A stretch of DNA of 64,000 bases. Source: Hemerocallis citrina (taxonomy: Eukaryota > Streptophyta > Magnoliopsida > Asparagales > Asphodelaceae). The notes under the pieces are model-generated. The model did no database searches and had not been told where the DNA came from. It worked only from the letters and a program-made list of their open reading frames with translations. The stretch is taken from positions 53,462,568 to 53,526,567 of the forward strand of contig CM030366.1 of the NCBI GenBank assembly GCA_017893485.1. Direction: 5' to 3'. Both the position numbers and the translations under genes were made by a program. Positions within the stretch are counted from its first letter, which is position 1. Each line of letters opens with the position of its first letter. Positions 1 to 9,822 of the stretch are shown here, in pieces.

Positions 1-876
1 ATCTATAGTCTAATAGCATTATCTAGTAGTATTTGTGAGTTAATAAGATTGAGTTGTGAGAGGGATTGTGCTTGCATTTTTCCAATGAGGAGAAGGCCGG
101 CTATTCAAGGAGGGAAGCTCTCGGTTTTGGTGGCTTGGAGGCGTGTGCGCGCTTGTGCAAGGAGGAGAGGCATCTCGTTGCAAAGGACTTTCGTTACTAA
201 TTGAGTTTTTTCTCTCCATACAAGGTGGGCTAATTTTCCTTATTTCTAATTAGGAATTATGCTAGTATTATATTGGGTAATGATGAATGAAAAATGACTA
301 ATAAGAATATACATTTAATTGAAAAGATGATCTCTATGTGATTGATTGGTTGATATGCAAAATTATGTGTGATGCTATTAGTAAAATTCAAGATTTGTGT
401 GCAATATGGTTATAAATTGTGTGAAGAAATCTTTGTTGGTAGCATGATAAATTATGTGCAAAAGATTAGTTTATTGATTATGTCGCTTTATATGCTAAAT
501 TGGACATTTTGTTAAGACGTAGTAATGAATAAACTAACATGAAATTTTTATGGTTGGAAAATGAATAAGAGTAGAGAATTGTTATAGAGATTGATGAAAT
601 TATAATGTCAAAAAAAAAAAAAAAAACATTAGCAATATGTCACATTAACCAAATTGTATGGTAGAAATGTGTTATTTATGGAGAAAATTATGTTTAATTA
701 TTTAAGAATTTATTTTCATCTACTGGAATAAAATTCATGATGGAAAAATATTTAATTCGGATTTTACAGTATATTAGTAAGAACTTGTGATATGCAATTT
801 TGATGAACGTCGAAATATTCTAAATAACAGAGACTGTGGATTAAATAAAGTTAAAATCATACTAGTGACAACCTGA

Positions 877-1090
877 GCACATAGCTCAAGTGGTCATGTT
901 GTGCGGTTGGGCTTCCCGGGTTGACTGGTTCGAACCCCTGTGGCATACATTTGTTTACATTATGTTAAAAAACATAAGAATCAACGACAGAGAGTAATAA
1001 ATACTCTCTGCCTTCTCTTCATATCGCCAGCGGCAACCGGTCTAGTGGTTGTGGCTTTCGGTTGTTTCCCTGTGGTGCTGGGTTCGATTC
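877..1090 (+). promoter_or_regulatory. Paired tRNA-like (Pol III type 2 promoter-like) modules in D-type LTR
   Basis: Module 1 has an A-box-like TAGCTCAAGTGG at 882-893 and a perfect B-box-like GGTTCGAACCC at 927-937. A 5-bp stem (GCACA 877-881 with TGTGC 900-904) encloses the A box. Module 2 has CCGGTCTAGTGG near 1037-1049 and GGTTCGATTC at 1081-1090. The spacing within each module fits tRNA promoters. A full cloverleaf with an acceptor stem is not evident, so this is not called a tRNA gene. The same pair recurs at matching places in other LTRs of the window. Pol III activity is inference. Confidence 0.5.
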
Positions 1091-2102
1091 TTGCTGTCGG
1101 CAAGAATGAAAAAAATTATTTTTTTGGGGGTTTTAAGTGTCCAAAAATTATGAAAAAAATATGGTTATTCTCCTAAAAATGTAAGGGACTTTATAAAAAT
1201 GATTTGGGGATTATTTGAATGAAATTAACTATGATTTGGAGATAAAATGCATAAATAGAACTATGGTTCTATATGTTTATTGATGTGAAATTATAACTTA
1301 CAAGAATAAGTTGAAGTGAAGGATTAGAAGATGATTTGGCAAAAAGGAAACTTTGTGTGTGACATAATGCAATTTATTCTCATTTGAGAATAATGTGGAA
1401 CAATATGAAGTGTGTATATTTGTTAGTGATGTGAAATTTGATATGATGTGATAATTGATAAAGTATATGAAATTCATGTACAGTTATGGACTATTTGAAC
1501 AAATTAGAAATCATGAATTGAAAAGAGAATATACATGTGAGTATGAGAACTCAACATGGGAAATTTATGAGTTGGAAATTGTGAAATGAAAATTAAAATA
1601 AAAGAGTAGCTAAGTCTCCCCCGGCATTTGGAAATGAAATGAAATGAAATGAAATTAGACCAAGGTTGGTCATGTTGAAATGAACGAATAAGTCCGGTTT
1701 AGTGGAGAGGCTAACTCTAGAGATTTGATTTTTGTTCATGGTTTTTGATATAAAACTAAGGATTAGTACATAGTGGAGACGCGATGAAAGTAGAAGAAAA
1801 ACACGAGTATGGGGCCATCGGATTAGCGGTGTGAGAGTGATCCACAGGCTGCCTGCTTGATGTGTCAAGACATGGCGTGGGCACTACTCCAGAATTATCA
1901 TCCCGGTGGCGACGCTTGTGGGATTTCGAGTGGCTATGGGTGGTGCCATTGTTCCATGGCGGAGGCTGAATTGTCCATAGTTTGCCTGCTCGATGCGTCG
2001 TGTCAGTGCGTGCGATTCCCCTCCAGGTTGCCTGGACATGGGCTCGTAGATCATAGGATATCTAAGACACTACCGTAGTTACAGTAGTAGATTAAGTCAT
2101 AA

Positions 2103-2210
2103 CGAGGGATTGAACCCTACAAAGATGAAGAACGATTAAGGGCTTGCCCTCGGACCTATGTAGTATGGGATGCATAGAATCCGAACAAGTACGCATTAGT
2201 GTCATGTAAC
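2103..2210 (+). repeat. Conserved LTR module (copy 1 of 7)
   Basis: A block of about 105 bp contains a GATTGAACCCTAC stretch, GAACGATTAAG, GGCTTGCCCTCGGACC, TATGTAG-ATGGGATGCATAG and ATCCGAACAAG. It recurs at 5662-5752, 26287-26390, 35727-35835, 42917-43025 (inverted), 53159-53262 and 60139-60240, far better conserved than the sequence around it. A role as promoter, leader or packaging sequence is possible but not shown. Confidence 0.7.
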
Positions 2211-2644
2211 ATAAATAACTGCATTAAGGACTAAGTGCACAATCACAACACGACATCAATAGGGTAGTCCCTTTAGTTTGAAATGTGACAAGTTTGTGTT
2301 TGATAAATATGAAAAATTAAGTTATACTATTTCCGGCATAGAGAGGATGGCCGTGTATAATGATCGTCGGTTGAATAAACTGACGTACCCACAGTCTTAT
2401 ATGCAGGTAAATGGCTTGATAAAGATTAAAGAGGAATCAATGCTAAAAGATTACTTCATGATTGTTGTATATTTATTTTATTGTTGTAAATTTTACTTCC
2501 GTTGTGCAATGCAAAATGTAATATTGATGTAAACTCTGATGTAAAGTGAAAAGTTTAAATTTTCTTGTAAAATTGTACTAAAGGAAGCGAAAAGATCCTG
2601 TAGAACATCTCGAATTCAGTGTATTTGGGATTCGGGGCGTTACA

Positions 2645-2900
2645 GTGGGTCTCTTGGGTGTTTGATGCATTGTGGAATAAGAGATCCCGGTTTGTGTTTG
2701 GTGTTGTGAAGAGGATTTTGAGTTTGGGTTCTTTCGGTTTTGGTGTTTTGCACGTGGCTCGCACGTCTTTGCATGTGTTTGTGTTCGTTGAGTTCGTGCC
2801 CGAGAATCCGTTCCTGTTATTCTCGTTCTTATTTCGTTTTCGTCATCAATCTCCAGGCAAATAACTTGTATAATTTATGTTTGCATATACAAGTACTAAA
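2645..2900 (+). mobile_element. Family-B 5' LTR, fragment 1
   Basis: This fragment is homologous to 10850-11105 in the downstream B LTR: shared GTTGTGAAGAGGATTTTGAG, a TTTTGCAC-TGGCTCGCACG block and a TTCGTGCCCG-GAATCC block. It continues at 6297 after the nested solo LTR. The final five bases, CTAAA (2896-2900), are the left target duplication of that insertion. The upstream part of this B LTR lies beyond the D-type LTR, outside the window. Confidence 0.8.
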
Positions 2901-4554
2901 TGTAATACCCCAGTTTTTTTTTAAATAGTGCTTTTAAGATTAATAATTGAATTAAAATAATTTTTTGTGATTTAATAAATATTTTTCTGAAATTTATCTT
3001 TTTACACGTGCAAATATTTTCTTGGAGAGTTCAAAGTAAAAAATTATTTTTGGGAAAACAAATTATTTATTATTAGATATTATTTGTGAATTTTCTGGAT
3101 TTTTCTGATAACTTTTTGTCCGATTTGCAAATATTACAAAAAGATGGACTTTTGTGCAAAATTACCGCTTAGAGTGAAAACTCCAGATTTTTGAATTTTT
3201 GGGCTGGGTATGATGCCTAGTCAACTAAGAGGTAAAGAGTTCACTTTTTGTTTTAATAATTTGGATTATTTTGCAAGTTTTGATAAAGAATGATCTTTTT
3301 GCAAAATTGCCACTTAGAGGGGCTAAAGTGCAAATTTTGTTTTTCTGGGTTTTCAAACCAGTTCCGGCTGATACTAGAGGGGTTATTCTTGTTTTTAAAT
3401 CTCAATTAAGATGGTTTTATTTAATTTCCAAGTATAAGGATCAATATATGTAAAGATATATTTAAAAGAGGTATTTTGCAAATCTATCCAAAAACCCTAG
3501 ATACCCTCAATTCCGACCTATATAGGGTCGAGTGCAGCCGTCTCTCTAATGCAAAACATAAAGGGATTTCTTATTATTATTTTCTTGGAGTTTTAAAGCG
3601 AGGATCTTGGTTTTCTGGTGAAGGAGGAATTTTTCTTATTTCTTTATTATCTTCAGTTGATTCTTCAATAAGGTGAGTGACTTAGGTTTGTTTTCTTATT
3701 ATTCTAAACATGTTGTATGTGATGATTTGTCTATTAGAAAGTATGTTATATGATGGTATGAAGATATAATGAAAATTGATGAGTAGATGAATTAAAAATT
3801 GAATCTTTTCATGAAACTACACTATTGATGATTGAAACCCTAGTTTGATGACTTGAGAATTGTTAAGAACCAAATAGAAATCATGGGTATATTGTTGTCA
3901 TTCACATTGTTGCTGATTTGAATGTCTGAATGTATATGTTATGAAATTATAAGATGATATTGCATGAAAGCAAATAAAACTTCATCTTTACTAGGTATAT
4001 TAAGTAATTACTCTCTTTTAATGGTTTGATGAGAAAAAACTTGATTATATATATGTATTAATTGTAAATATTCATGGAAAACTAATGTTAGTGATTGTAT
4101 ATGTGTTTGATGAGTACAAGAGTGGTTTTTGAATTAAAAAGAATCAAGTTTTGAAAGGTGAAGTGGGGTTTTGCTCGGGTCTGATTGTATACAAACCGAA
4201 AGTTGGATTTTGTATGTTTTGTAAAGTTTTCGATTGAATCTTTCTTTGTTTCATAATGAGATTGTTTTAACATTATACTACTTCTTATTGATGAGATTTG
4301 ATGCCTTAACTGATGCAAAAACACACTCATATACACATATATGTATCTATATTCACTATTTTGAAGATTTTGATGAAATTTTTTCTTTTATGGATTTGAT
4401 ATGGTTTTGATTTGTTTTATAAACTCCTATATATTATACAAGTTATATCCAACTATCTCAGGAATTTAGTTTTTACAAATTTGTGTTTTTATAAAGTAAA
4501 TCAATGTATCAGTTTAAAACATGCACAGATTTTTCAAAACTGCAACCTGCCATA

Positions 4555-4731
4555 GTTGACAGTCGACCGAACTAAAGTCGACAGTCGACTGGCCAGTTAC
4601 TGAATTTCAAATTTTGTTTACAATAACAGTTGACTGCTTTGTCTTTGAACTGAGTCGACAGTCGGCTGATGGTTTTCTTGAGTTTTGGATTTTCGCAGGG
4701 CAGTCGACTGGCCATTTGTGACAGTCGACTG
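4555..4731. repeat. CAGTCGACTG palindrome cluster in solo LTR E
   Basis: Six GTCGAC hexamers lie within about 180 bp. Three are the full 10-bp palindrome CAGTCGACTG (4582-4591, 4701-4710, 4722-4731). Near-matches such as CAGTTGACTG lie between them. The same motif with the same following bases (GGCCA) occurs in the copia LTRs at 13.7 kb and 20.5 kb. No function is known to me. Confidence 0.8.
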
Positions 4732-5334
4732 TCATTGCTCTGGCTGATGAATTTCTTGAGTTTTCTTTAAACGGTTATTTCTTCGATATTATGAATTATT
4801 AATCTACTGTTATAGATGATGTTTTGTTAAAGATTACAGTATTTTACAAAGAGTTGTATTTTGTTTATAATAGACTTCTAACTTGTACTTCTATAACTTC
4901 ATATAGTAAAATATATATATTTTCTTTAAAGTAATTGATGTTTTGTGGTATTCTACGACTTCAAAATATAGTTTTATGTTATTTAATGGATTTAATATTT
5001 AATTTGAATTCTGGAGTTTGATGAGCCCATTAAATGAATTTGAATTTTGTAGATTTAAGAGGTCTTCTTTATATAAACGTTTCGATGATGGATTTGTTAG
5101 TTTTATTGGAAGTTTTGGTGTTGATGGTTGAATTGTGAGTCTCTAGAGGGTGAGTGGGCCCTAGTACACCGGCAGTTGAGGTTTTGTGGTTTGGCCAGTT
5201 GTAGCCTTGTTGTTAATCAGTTGAGTTAAGTCTGGTAGGGTACACCAACTCTAAGAGATTCATAAGTAATTAATTAACTTAACATGATAAGGATAGTCAC
5301 TAGATGGTGATATGATGAAATAAGTGTAAACGTG

Positions 5335-5600
5335 AGTAATGGACTCCAGGATGATCCAAGGAGTGAGATTTTCCCAAGTATTCCAGGACGATGGACGTAT
5401 GGGCCACAGAGTGATCTGCAGAGTGGGATTGATTTCCAGTATTCCGATGACAAGAGCGACGCTCATGGGATGTTTGTGCAATGAGGGTTCCAGGATGTCC
5501 TGTGGAGTGAGGAAATCTCCAGTTTTCGGGACGATGGACATAAAGGCCACAGAATTATCTGCGAAGTGGGATTGGCCTCCAGTATTCCCAGGGCGAGAAA
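5335..5600 (+). repeat. Degenerate minisatellite in LTR E
   Basis: Imperfect units of roughly 60 bp are built on CCAG(T/G)ATTCC or TTCCAGGA, GACGATGGAC and GCCACAGA-T-ATCTGC. They recur about four times, directly before the conserved LTR module at 5662. The open frames on both strands here are by-products of the repeat. Confidence 0.55.
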
Positions 5601-5661
5601 CCAATACTTGCAGAATGTCTAAATCTCGTAGTAATCATCATAGTAGGATTAGTTTCATAGC

Positions 5662-5752
5662 GGGGGATTAAACCCTATCAAGTGAAGAACGATAACGGCT
5701 TGCACCGGACCTATGTAGAGTGGGATGCATAGAATCCGACAAGTATGCATTA
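5662..5752 (+). repeat. Conserved LTR module (copy 2 of 7)
   Basis: This is the same module as at 2103-2210, with CGGGGGATTAAACCCTATC, GAACGATAACGGCTTGC, CGGACCTATGTAGAGTGGG and ATGCATAGAATCCGACAAG. It is slightly shorter than the other copies. Confidence 0.7.
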
Positions 5753-6296
5753 GAGAGTCAGCATATAGCATTGGTGTTTTCTTGACTTGGTTTTATGCAA
5801 ATTATTTCCCGTTTTTCTACACTTGACACTTAGTCGAGTTTTACTTGATGTTTTCATGTTTTATTTATTGTTATTCCTTATTTCATCTATTCTTGCTGTT
5901 GATACATATTGTTTATGACTCTATGCTTTATATTAATTTATGTTGCATTTATTTTATGTCGCGCACACCGTTATAGCTGACCCCTGTAGTTTGGGGGTTA
6001 GGGTTATCTCAAGCCTCATGTTTTACAGGCAGGTACCTATAGCTTGGGATTTGGATGCATGAGATAGAATTGATGATATGGCTTATGTAAATTGTAAAAG
6101 AATGTATTGTAAGGGAACTAATTTGTAATTCAAGGTGTTTGTTTTTCCGTTGTGCTTTATAAAGAATTAATGTAATAAAAGTTGAAAATTTTATCTGTGT
6201 TTTGGTTATGTTTGCTATTACAATTAAGGTTGATGCAGAGAATTGTGCTACGTATTTCTGAGATATCATATTGAAAATTCGGGGTGCTACACTAAA

Positions 6297-8827
6297 TACC
6301 GCTTGTAGTGTAGTTGCTTTAAGGTCTATTCTCATGAAAACCCTTGTCAGATCTTGCCTCTATATGTTGATCTGCCCTTGTTTTCTCATTACACACATGA
6401 CATAAAATAACTTAGAGATAATCAATTCTCGATGAATACATGCATGTTGATCGTGATTTATAAGGTGTCGTATGATTGATTGTGTTAGTCATAGTATAAC
6501 TCATTGTAGACTTGTAAAATACCATATACCATGTTGCTTCGACATCTAGTATACCATATTTTGTATTTTATTATGATTTGGATGTGTTTCATATAAACTA
6601 GTTGATTTTATGCATGAAGAAGAAGTTTGTTTTTGCTGTTACTCCGTTTTTGTTCAGTATTTTAGACCCTGTTGAGGTTAGTAAATGAAAATTATTTGTG
6701 AATATGAATTATAGAGAATTCTATCAACTTTCCAGAATTTTTGACAGATCCAAGTTTGAATTTGTGTGTTGCAAGTTATGGCTATTTTACTACAGTGGTG
6801 TAGAAAAATTATAGATTTGGTTTTATGTGAATTCTGAAGAGTAATTTATTTTTATACTGATGTTAAAGATAATATTTTAATCCCATATTTTGCTGATTAC
6901 AATTAGGCTTGATTGAGATTAACTCCTATTTTTTTTGGATTTAATTGACGACTTTTATAAACTATTCTATACTTGCAAACAACTACTATACTTACATAAT
7001 TTTCATGGTGTTCTATAAAGAACCTTAATTTCAACCTGATTCTACTTGCTGTTGATAAAAGTTTTGTGAATACGAATTGTAGCCTGTTGTATCTATTTTA
7101 TCACCCTTTTGACGGATCTGGATTTCGATTTATATTTTGTAATCTATTGCTTTTTTAGAACTGCTGTGTTTATGACTTCAGATTTACAAACTTGCGGTAT
7201 CTTGCCATTTTCTGATTTTATTTTACTATACTATCTATGTTAGAAAATTATGAAATTATATTTGCTGATACTAGACATATTGGGGAATACCTCAGATTTT
7301 TCTTGGATTTAATCAGTAAGTTTTTATGCCGTTTTCCTATTTATGAATACAAACTTGTGATTTCTGGTTGAACATATTTTATGGATACAATTCTGTTTTG
7401 AGTCCTGTTTTTGTGAAATACCATGACTTATATATATTTTCTGGATTCGCCCAGAGTCTATTTTTAGATTTTCTGACGGATCCAGGTTTGCATATTTGTG
7501 GCAATGGGAATCCCAGATTTGGTGCAGTACTGTCTTGCTGTCCTGAACTAGAATTTTCGTTGTCCTCATCTTTTATGAGTTGTCTTTCACCTGTACATGT
7601 TTATCTTCCAACCTGAATCTTTTACTTGTTCATACCATATTATTCTTGCCCTATTTTTGATACGTATATTCCTGTTTAATAATAATATCAAATAACCAAG
7701 GCGGGGTTATAGGAAAGATCTAGTAGTGGAAAATATAGAAATGTGTACTTAGAAGGGGGCCCGTGTTTCCCACCTGATTATCTGTTATCTGTTACCTATG
7801 ATAGGATTACTTGACATGTGATTCTGATTGTCTGTTTACCTGATTCCTGATTACATACTTTATTATGAGAAGGTGTACTCAGAAGGAGGCTCGTGTTTAC
7901 CACCTGTTATCCAACTACATACTTCCTTATGAGAGAGTGTACTTGGAGGGGAACGTAGGTCCTACCTAATGCATGATTACCTGTTACATGATACCTGTAC
8001 CTGTACCTGTTTATCTGATACCTGAGTACACGGCTCTATAGATACCACTACGAAATCTAAATGCAAACTTGTTTGAATGTAGCAACCATATGGTAAATAG
8101 ATGAGGCGCATGAAGTTCTACCTAGATAGAAATAAATACAAGACTTGATATAACATGACGTCTGTTACATGCTTACCTATACATGTTACCTGTTTACCAA
8201 TTTACCTACTTGAATGATACTTGACATTTGTTACATGTTACCTGTACCCTGTTAGCATATCATGTTACTTGATACTGTTTCCTGATTTATGTTAGTCCTT
8301 CTATTTTGTTGTCATGTCTATTTCATGTATATTTGCTTCCGCTGTTACTCTATATATTTGTTTATATTTTCCTGTATTTGTGCCTGCACTACAAGTGGCC
8401 GTAACTTGTATTGACGGACGTTTTGTTTTCTTTTTCCTCTTCCTGCGGTTTGTTAAATTGCAGAGTTTGGTGATCATTTGCCACTATAGTAGATGATCAA
8501 AGATTCTAGTTGTTGGAGTTATTGCTATATTTATTTTCCTATTATTCTTGAATAAATGTAATTGCTACATGAATTTTGTATTGGGCAGTTTGACCCAGAA
8601 TTTACGACTTATTCCAGATCGGATTTATTTGAGATTATTAAATTTTGTTTCAAGTAAATCCTGTTGGTATATTGATTCATTTATGCATGCGTGGTTGATT
8701 TCTCTTTGTTTATTTCTTGTTATTCGTGTGAAATGTTATAAAGATCCTGACAGCTTATGAATGGTGAAAGCCATTCGCAGGACTTAGTCACATATCTGTA
8801 TTCCTTTTTTGGAAGCGGGGCATGACA
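6297..8827 (+). mobile_element. Family-B 5' LTR, fragment 2
   Basis: This continues the B LTR after the solo E insertion and ends GGAAGCGGGGCATGACA at 8827. It aligns with the 3' LTR of the same element (11110-12750 and 20953-21836) and with the inverted solo copy at 36596-40306. It includes an array of CCTGTTAC/ACCTGATACC units and three GTGTACTTAGAAGG-like repeats. The open frames at 7324-7616 and 8314-8760 have no recognisable protein similarity and overlap matching frames in the other B LTR copies, as expected for repeat DNA. Confidence 0.85.
7742..8290 (+). repeat. Simple and tandem repeat block of B LTR
   Basis: Three degenerate units begin GTGTACT(T/C)(A/G)GA near 7745, 7873 and 7937. 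They are followed by scattered ACCTGTT and CCTGATACC oligomers up to about 8290. The matching block in the inverted B LTR (37180-37740) shows a variant array of about 60-bp units with CAGGCATGAATCATGTAATC. The block therefore varies in copy number and unit between B copies. Confidence 0.6.
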
Positions 8828-8837
8828 AGACTTGTAG

Positions 8838-8849
8838 TGGTATCAGATC
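8838..8849 (+). other. Primer-binding site of family-B element
   Basis: TGGTATCAGATC starts ten bases after the LTR end. It matches the 3' end of plant initiator tRNA-Met (TGGTATCAGAGC as PBS) with one difference. Confidence 0.8.
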
Positions 8850-8859
8850 CCAGGTTTGG

Positions 8860-8888
8860 CTAATGTATTAGTTTGACTAATACGTTAG
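8860..8888 (+). other. 12-bp stem-loop just downstream of PBS
   Basis: CTAATGTATTAG (8860-8871) and CTAATACGTTAG (8877-8888) form an inverted repeat with one mismatched position and a 5-base loop. Each arm is itself nearly palindromic. Its place in the leader suggests a dimerisation or packaging role, but this is inference. Confidence 0.5.
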
Positions 8889-9808
8889 ACAAGTTTGGCT
8901 CGATCAAGGATTGGCTCAACAGTACACAAACCACGCAGTAACATGAACAAATTGATAATCAACTTGATCTGGATGCTAGTCTTGTTCGATTTATTTTGGT
9001 CCCTTCTTATTTCTTTGATTCCTTATTTCCTTCCGTCCTTTGTAGTCTTCCCCATTTGTTGATTCCTTATTGGGTATGAATTCGTTTCTTTTTGTACCCA
9101 TATTCCTTTGACTCTGGTGGCATCAATTCTTTTCTTCTTCCTTGGTTCGTTGATTGGCATCGCTGGATCTACTTCGACTTGTCAGCGGCTTGGATCATCA
9201 CCAGAAGAGAAAGTGTCATCTTTTGCTCCGAGACATGCATGCATAGTCTCAGGATCTCATGAAGTGTTCAGAGTCTGAAGTTGCTAGGAGTTCGGACTTC
9301 ATACTAGTGAGAGGCCATTTGGATGTGTCAAGGATATGATGAGCCACGAGTTAGATTGATGGAGCTAATGGATGCTATTATCAGAGTCTTCCCGATCAGA
9401 GTTGCGCAGCGGAAGCGTGTGGGCCAATATCCCACAGGTCCCAGGATCCTCTTGTTGTTTCTCCTTCCCTGCATTGTTTGCTTCTCTCTATTCCTTGTAT
9501 TCATCCTCATCTGTTGACTCATCATTTAATTCAATTCTTCCATATCCATTCTTTCTTCGCTTCAAGCTCTATCTATTTCTTCATCTCTTTGCTTCGCTAT
9601 CTTGCAAGTCTTGTCCTTCGTTTTTTATAACATTTTCTTCTTTCCTTGCTTTCCATTTGACATCATTTTATCCACTTCCTTCTTATTCTGGTATTGCCAC
9701 TACTTTGTTCCTTTCCCTTTAATTTTCTATTTTGTTACCCTCCATAAGTTTTTTTTTGCCTTGTCCTATGTACCGCCTAAGCAAATTTCGAGGACAAAAT
9801 TTTTTTGT

Positions 9809-9822
9809 AAGGTGGGTAGGAC
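9809..9822 (+). other. Polypurine tract of family-B element
   Basis: AAGGTGGGTAGGA lies just before TGCAATCC, taken as the start of the 3' LTR. It follows TTTCGAGGACAAAAT at 9786-9800. Confidence 0.7.

Larger units (their letters stand above)
1..2644 (+). mobile_element. Ty3/gypsy LTR, D type, left-truncated by window
   Basis: This is the 3' part of a long LTR that ends in TTCGGGGCGTTACA. It aligns by eye along its length with the complete solo LTR at 32993-36283: the GAGGAGA-GGCCGGC leader near 90, the tRNA-like modules near 880-1090, the conserved block at 2103-2210 and the terminal GAATTC-rich end. The five bases that follow (GTGGG, 2645-2649) are a candidate target duplication, but the left copy lies outside the window. 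It interrupts the family-B LTR that resumes at 2645. No coding capacity is credible here. The short open frames in it are chance. It may be a solo LTR or the 3' LTR of a longer element. Confidence 0.8.
2901..6291 (+). mobile_element. Solo LTR, family E (Ty3/gypsy), nested in B LTR
   Basis: A 3391-bp unit starts TGTAATACCCC and ends TTCGGGGTGCTACA. It is flanked on both sides by the same five bases, CTAAA (2896-2900 and 6292-6296). The second B LTR at about 11105 shows the empty site as GTACTAAACACTGCC. No PBS, polypurine tract or pol lies inside, so it is a solo LTR. It carries a cluster of GTCGAC palindromes (4550-4745), a minisatellite (5340-5600) and the conserved LTR module (5662-5752). 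The tRNA-like modules seen in the other long gypsy LTRs were not found here. Confidence 0.92.
8828..9822 (+). mobile_element. Internal region of non-autonomous family-B element
   Basis: Only about 995 bp separate the end of the 5' LTR (8827) from the start of the 3' LTR (9823). The region begins with a PBS (8838-8849) and a hairpin (8860-8888). It ends with TTTCGAGGACAAAAT, a signature I associate with the last bases before the polypurine tract of plant Ty3/gypsy elements, and then the tract itself. Between them lies mostly C/T-rich sequence. No gag, protease, RT, RNase H or integrase motif could be found on either strand. This fits a LARD-like or deletion-derived non-autonomous element that would depend on proteins supplied by a gypsy partner. 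The open frame at 9323-9517 has no recognisable domain. Confidence 0.75.

Noticed and set aside
877..950. A genuine tRNA gene
   Set aside because: A and B boxes are good, but I find no 7-bp acceptor stem, anticodon arm or discriminator structure. Kept only as a tRNA-like module.
5260..5671. Two opposite open frames of about 110 codons
   Set aside because: They are created by the minisatellite of LTR E. Repeat periodicity explains them.
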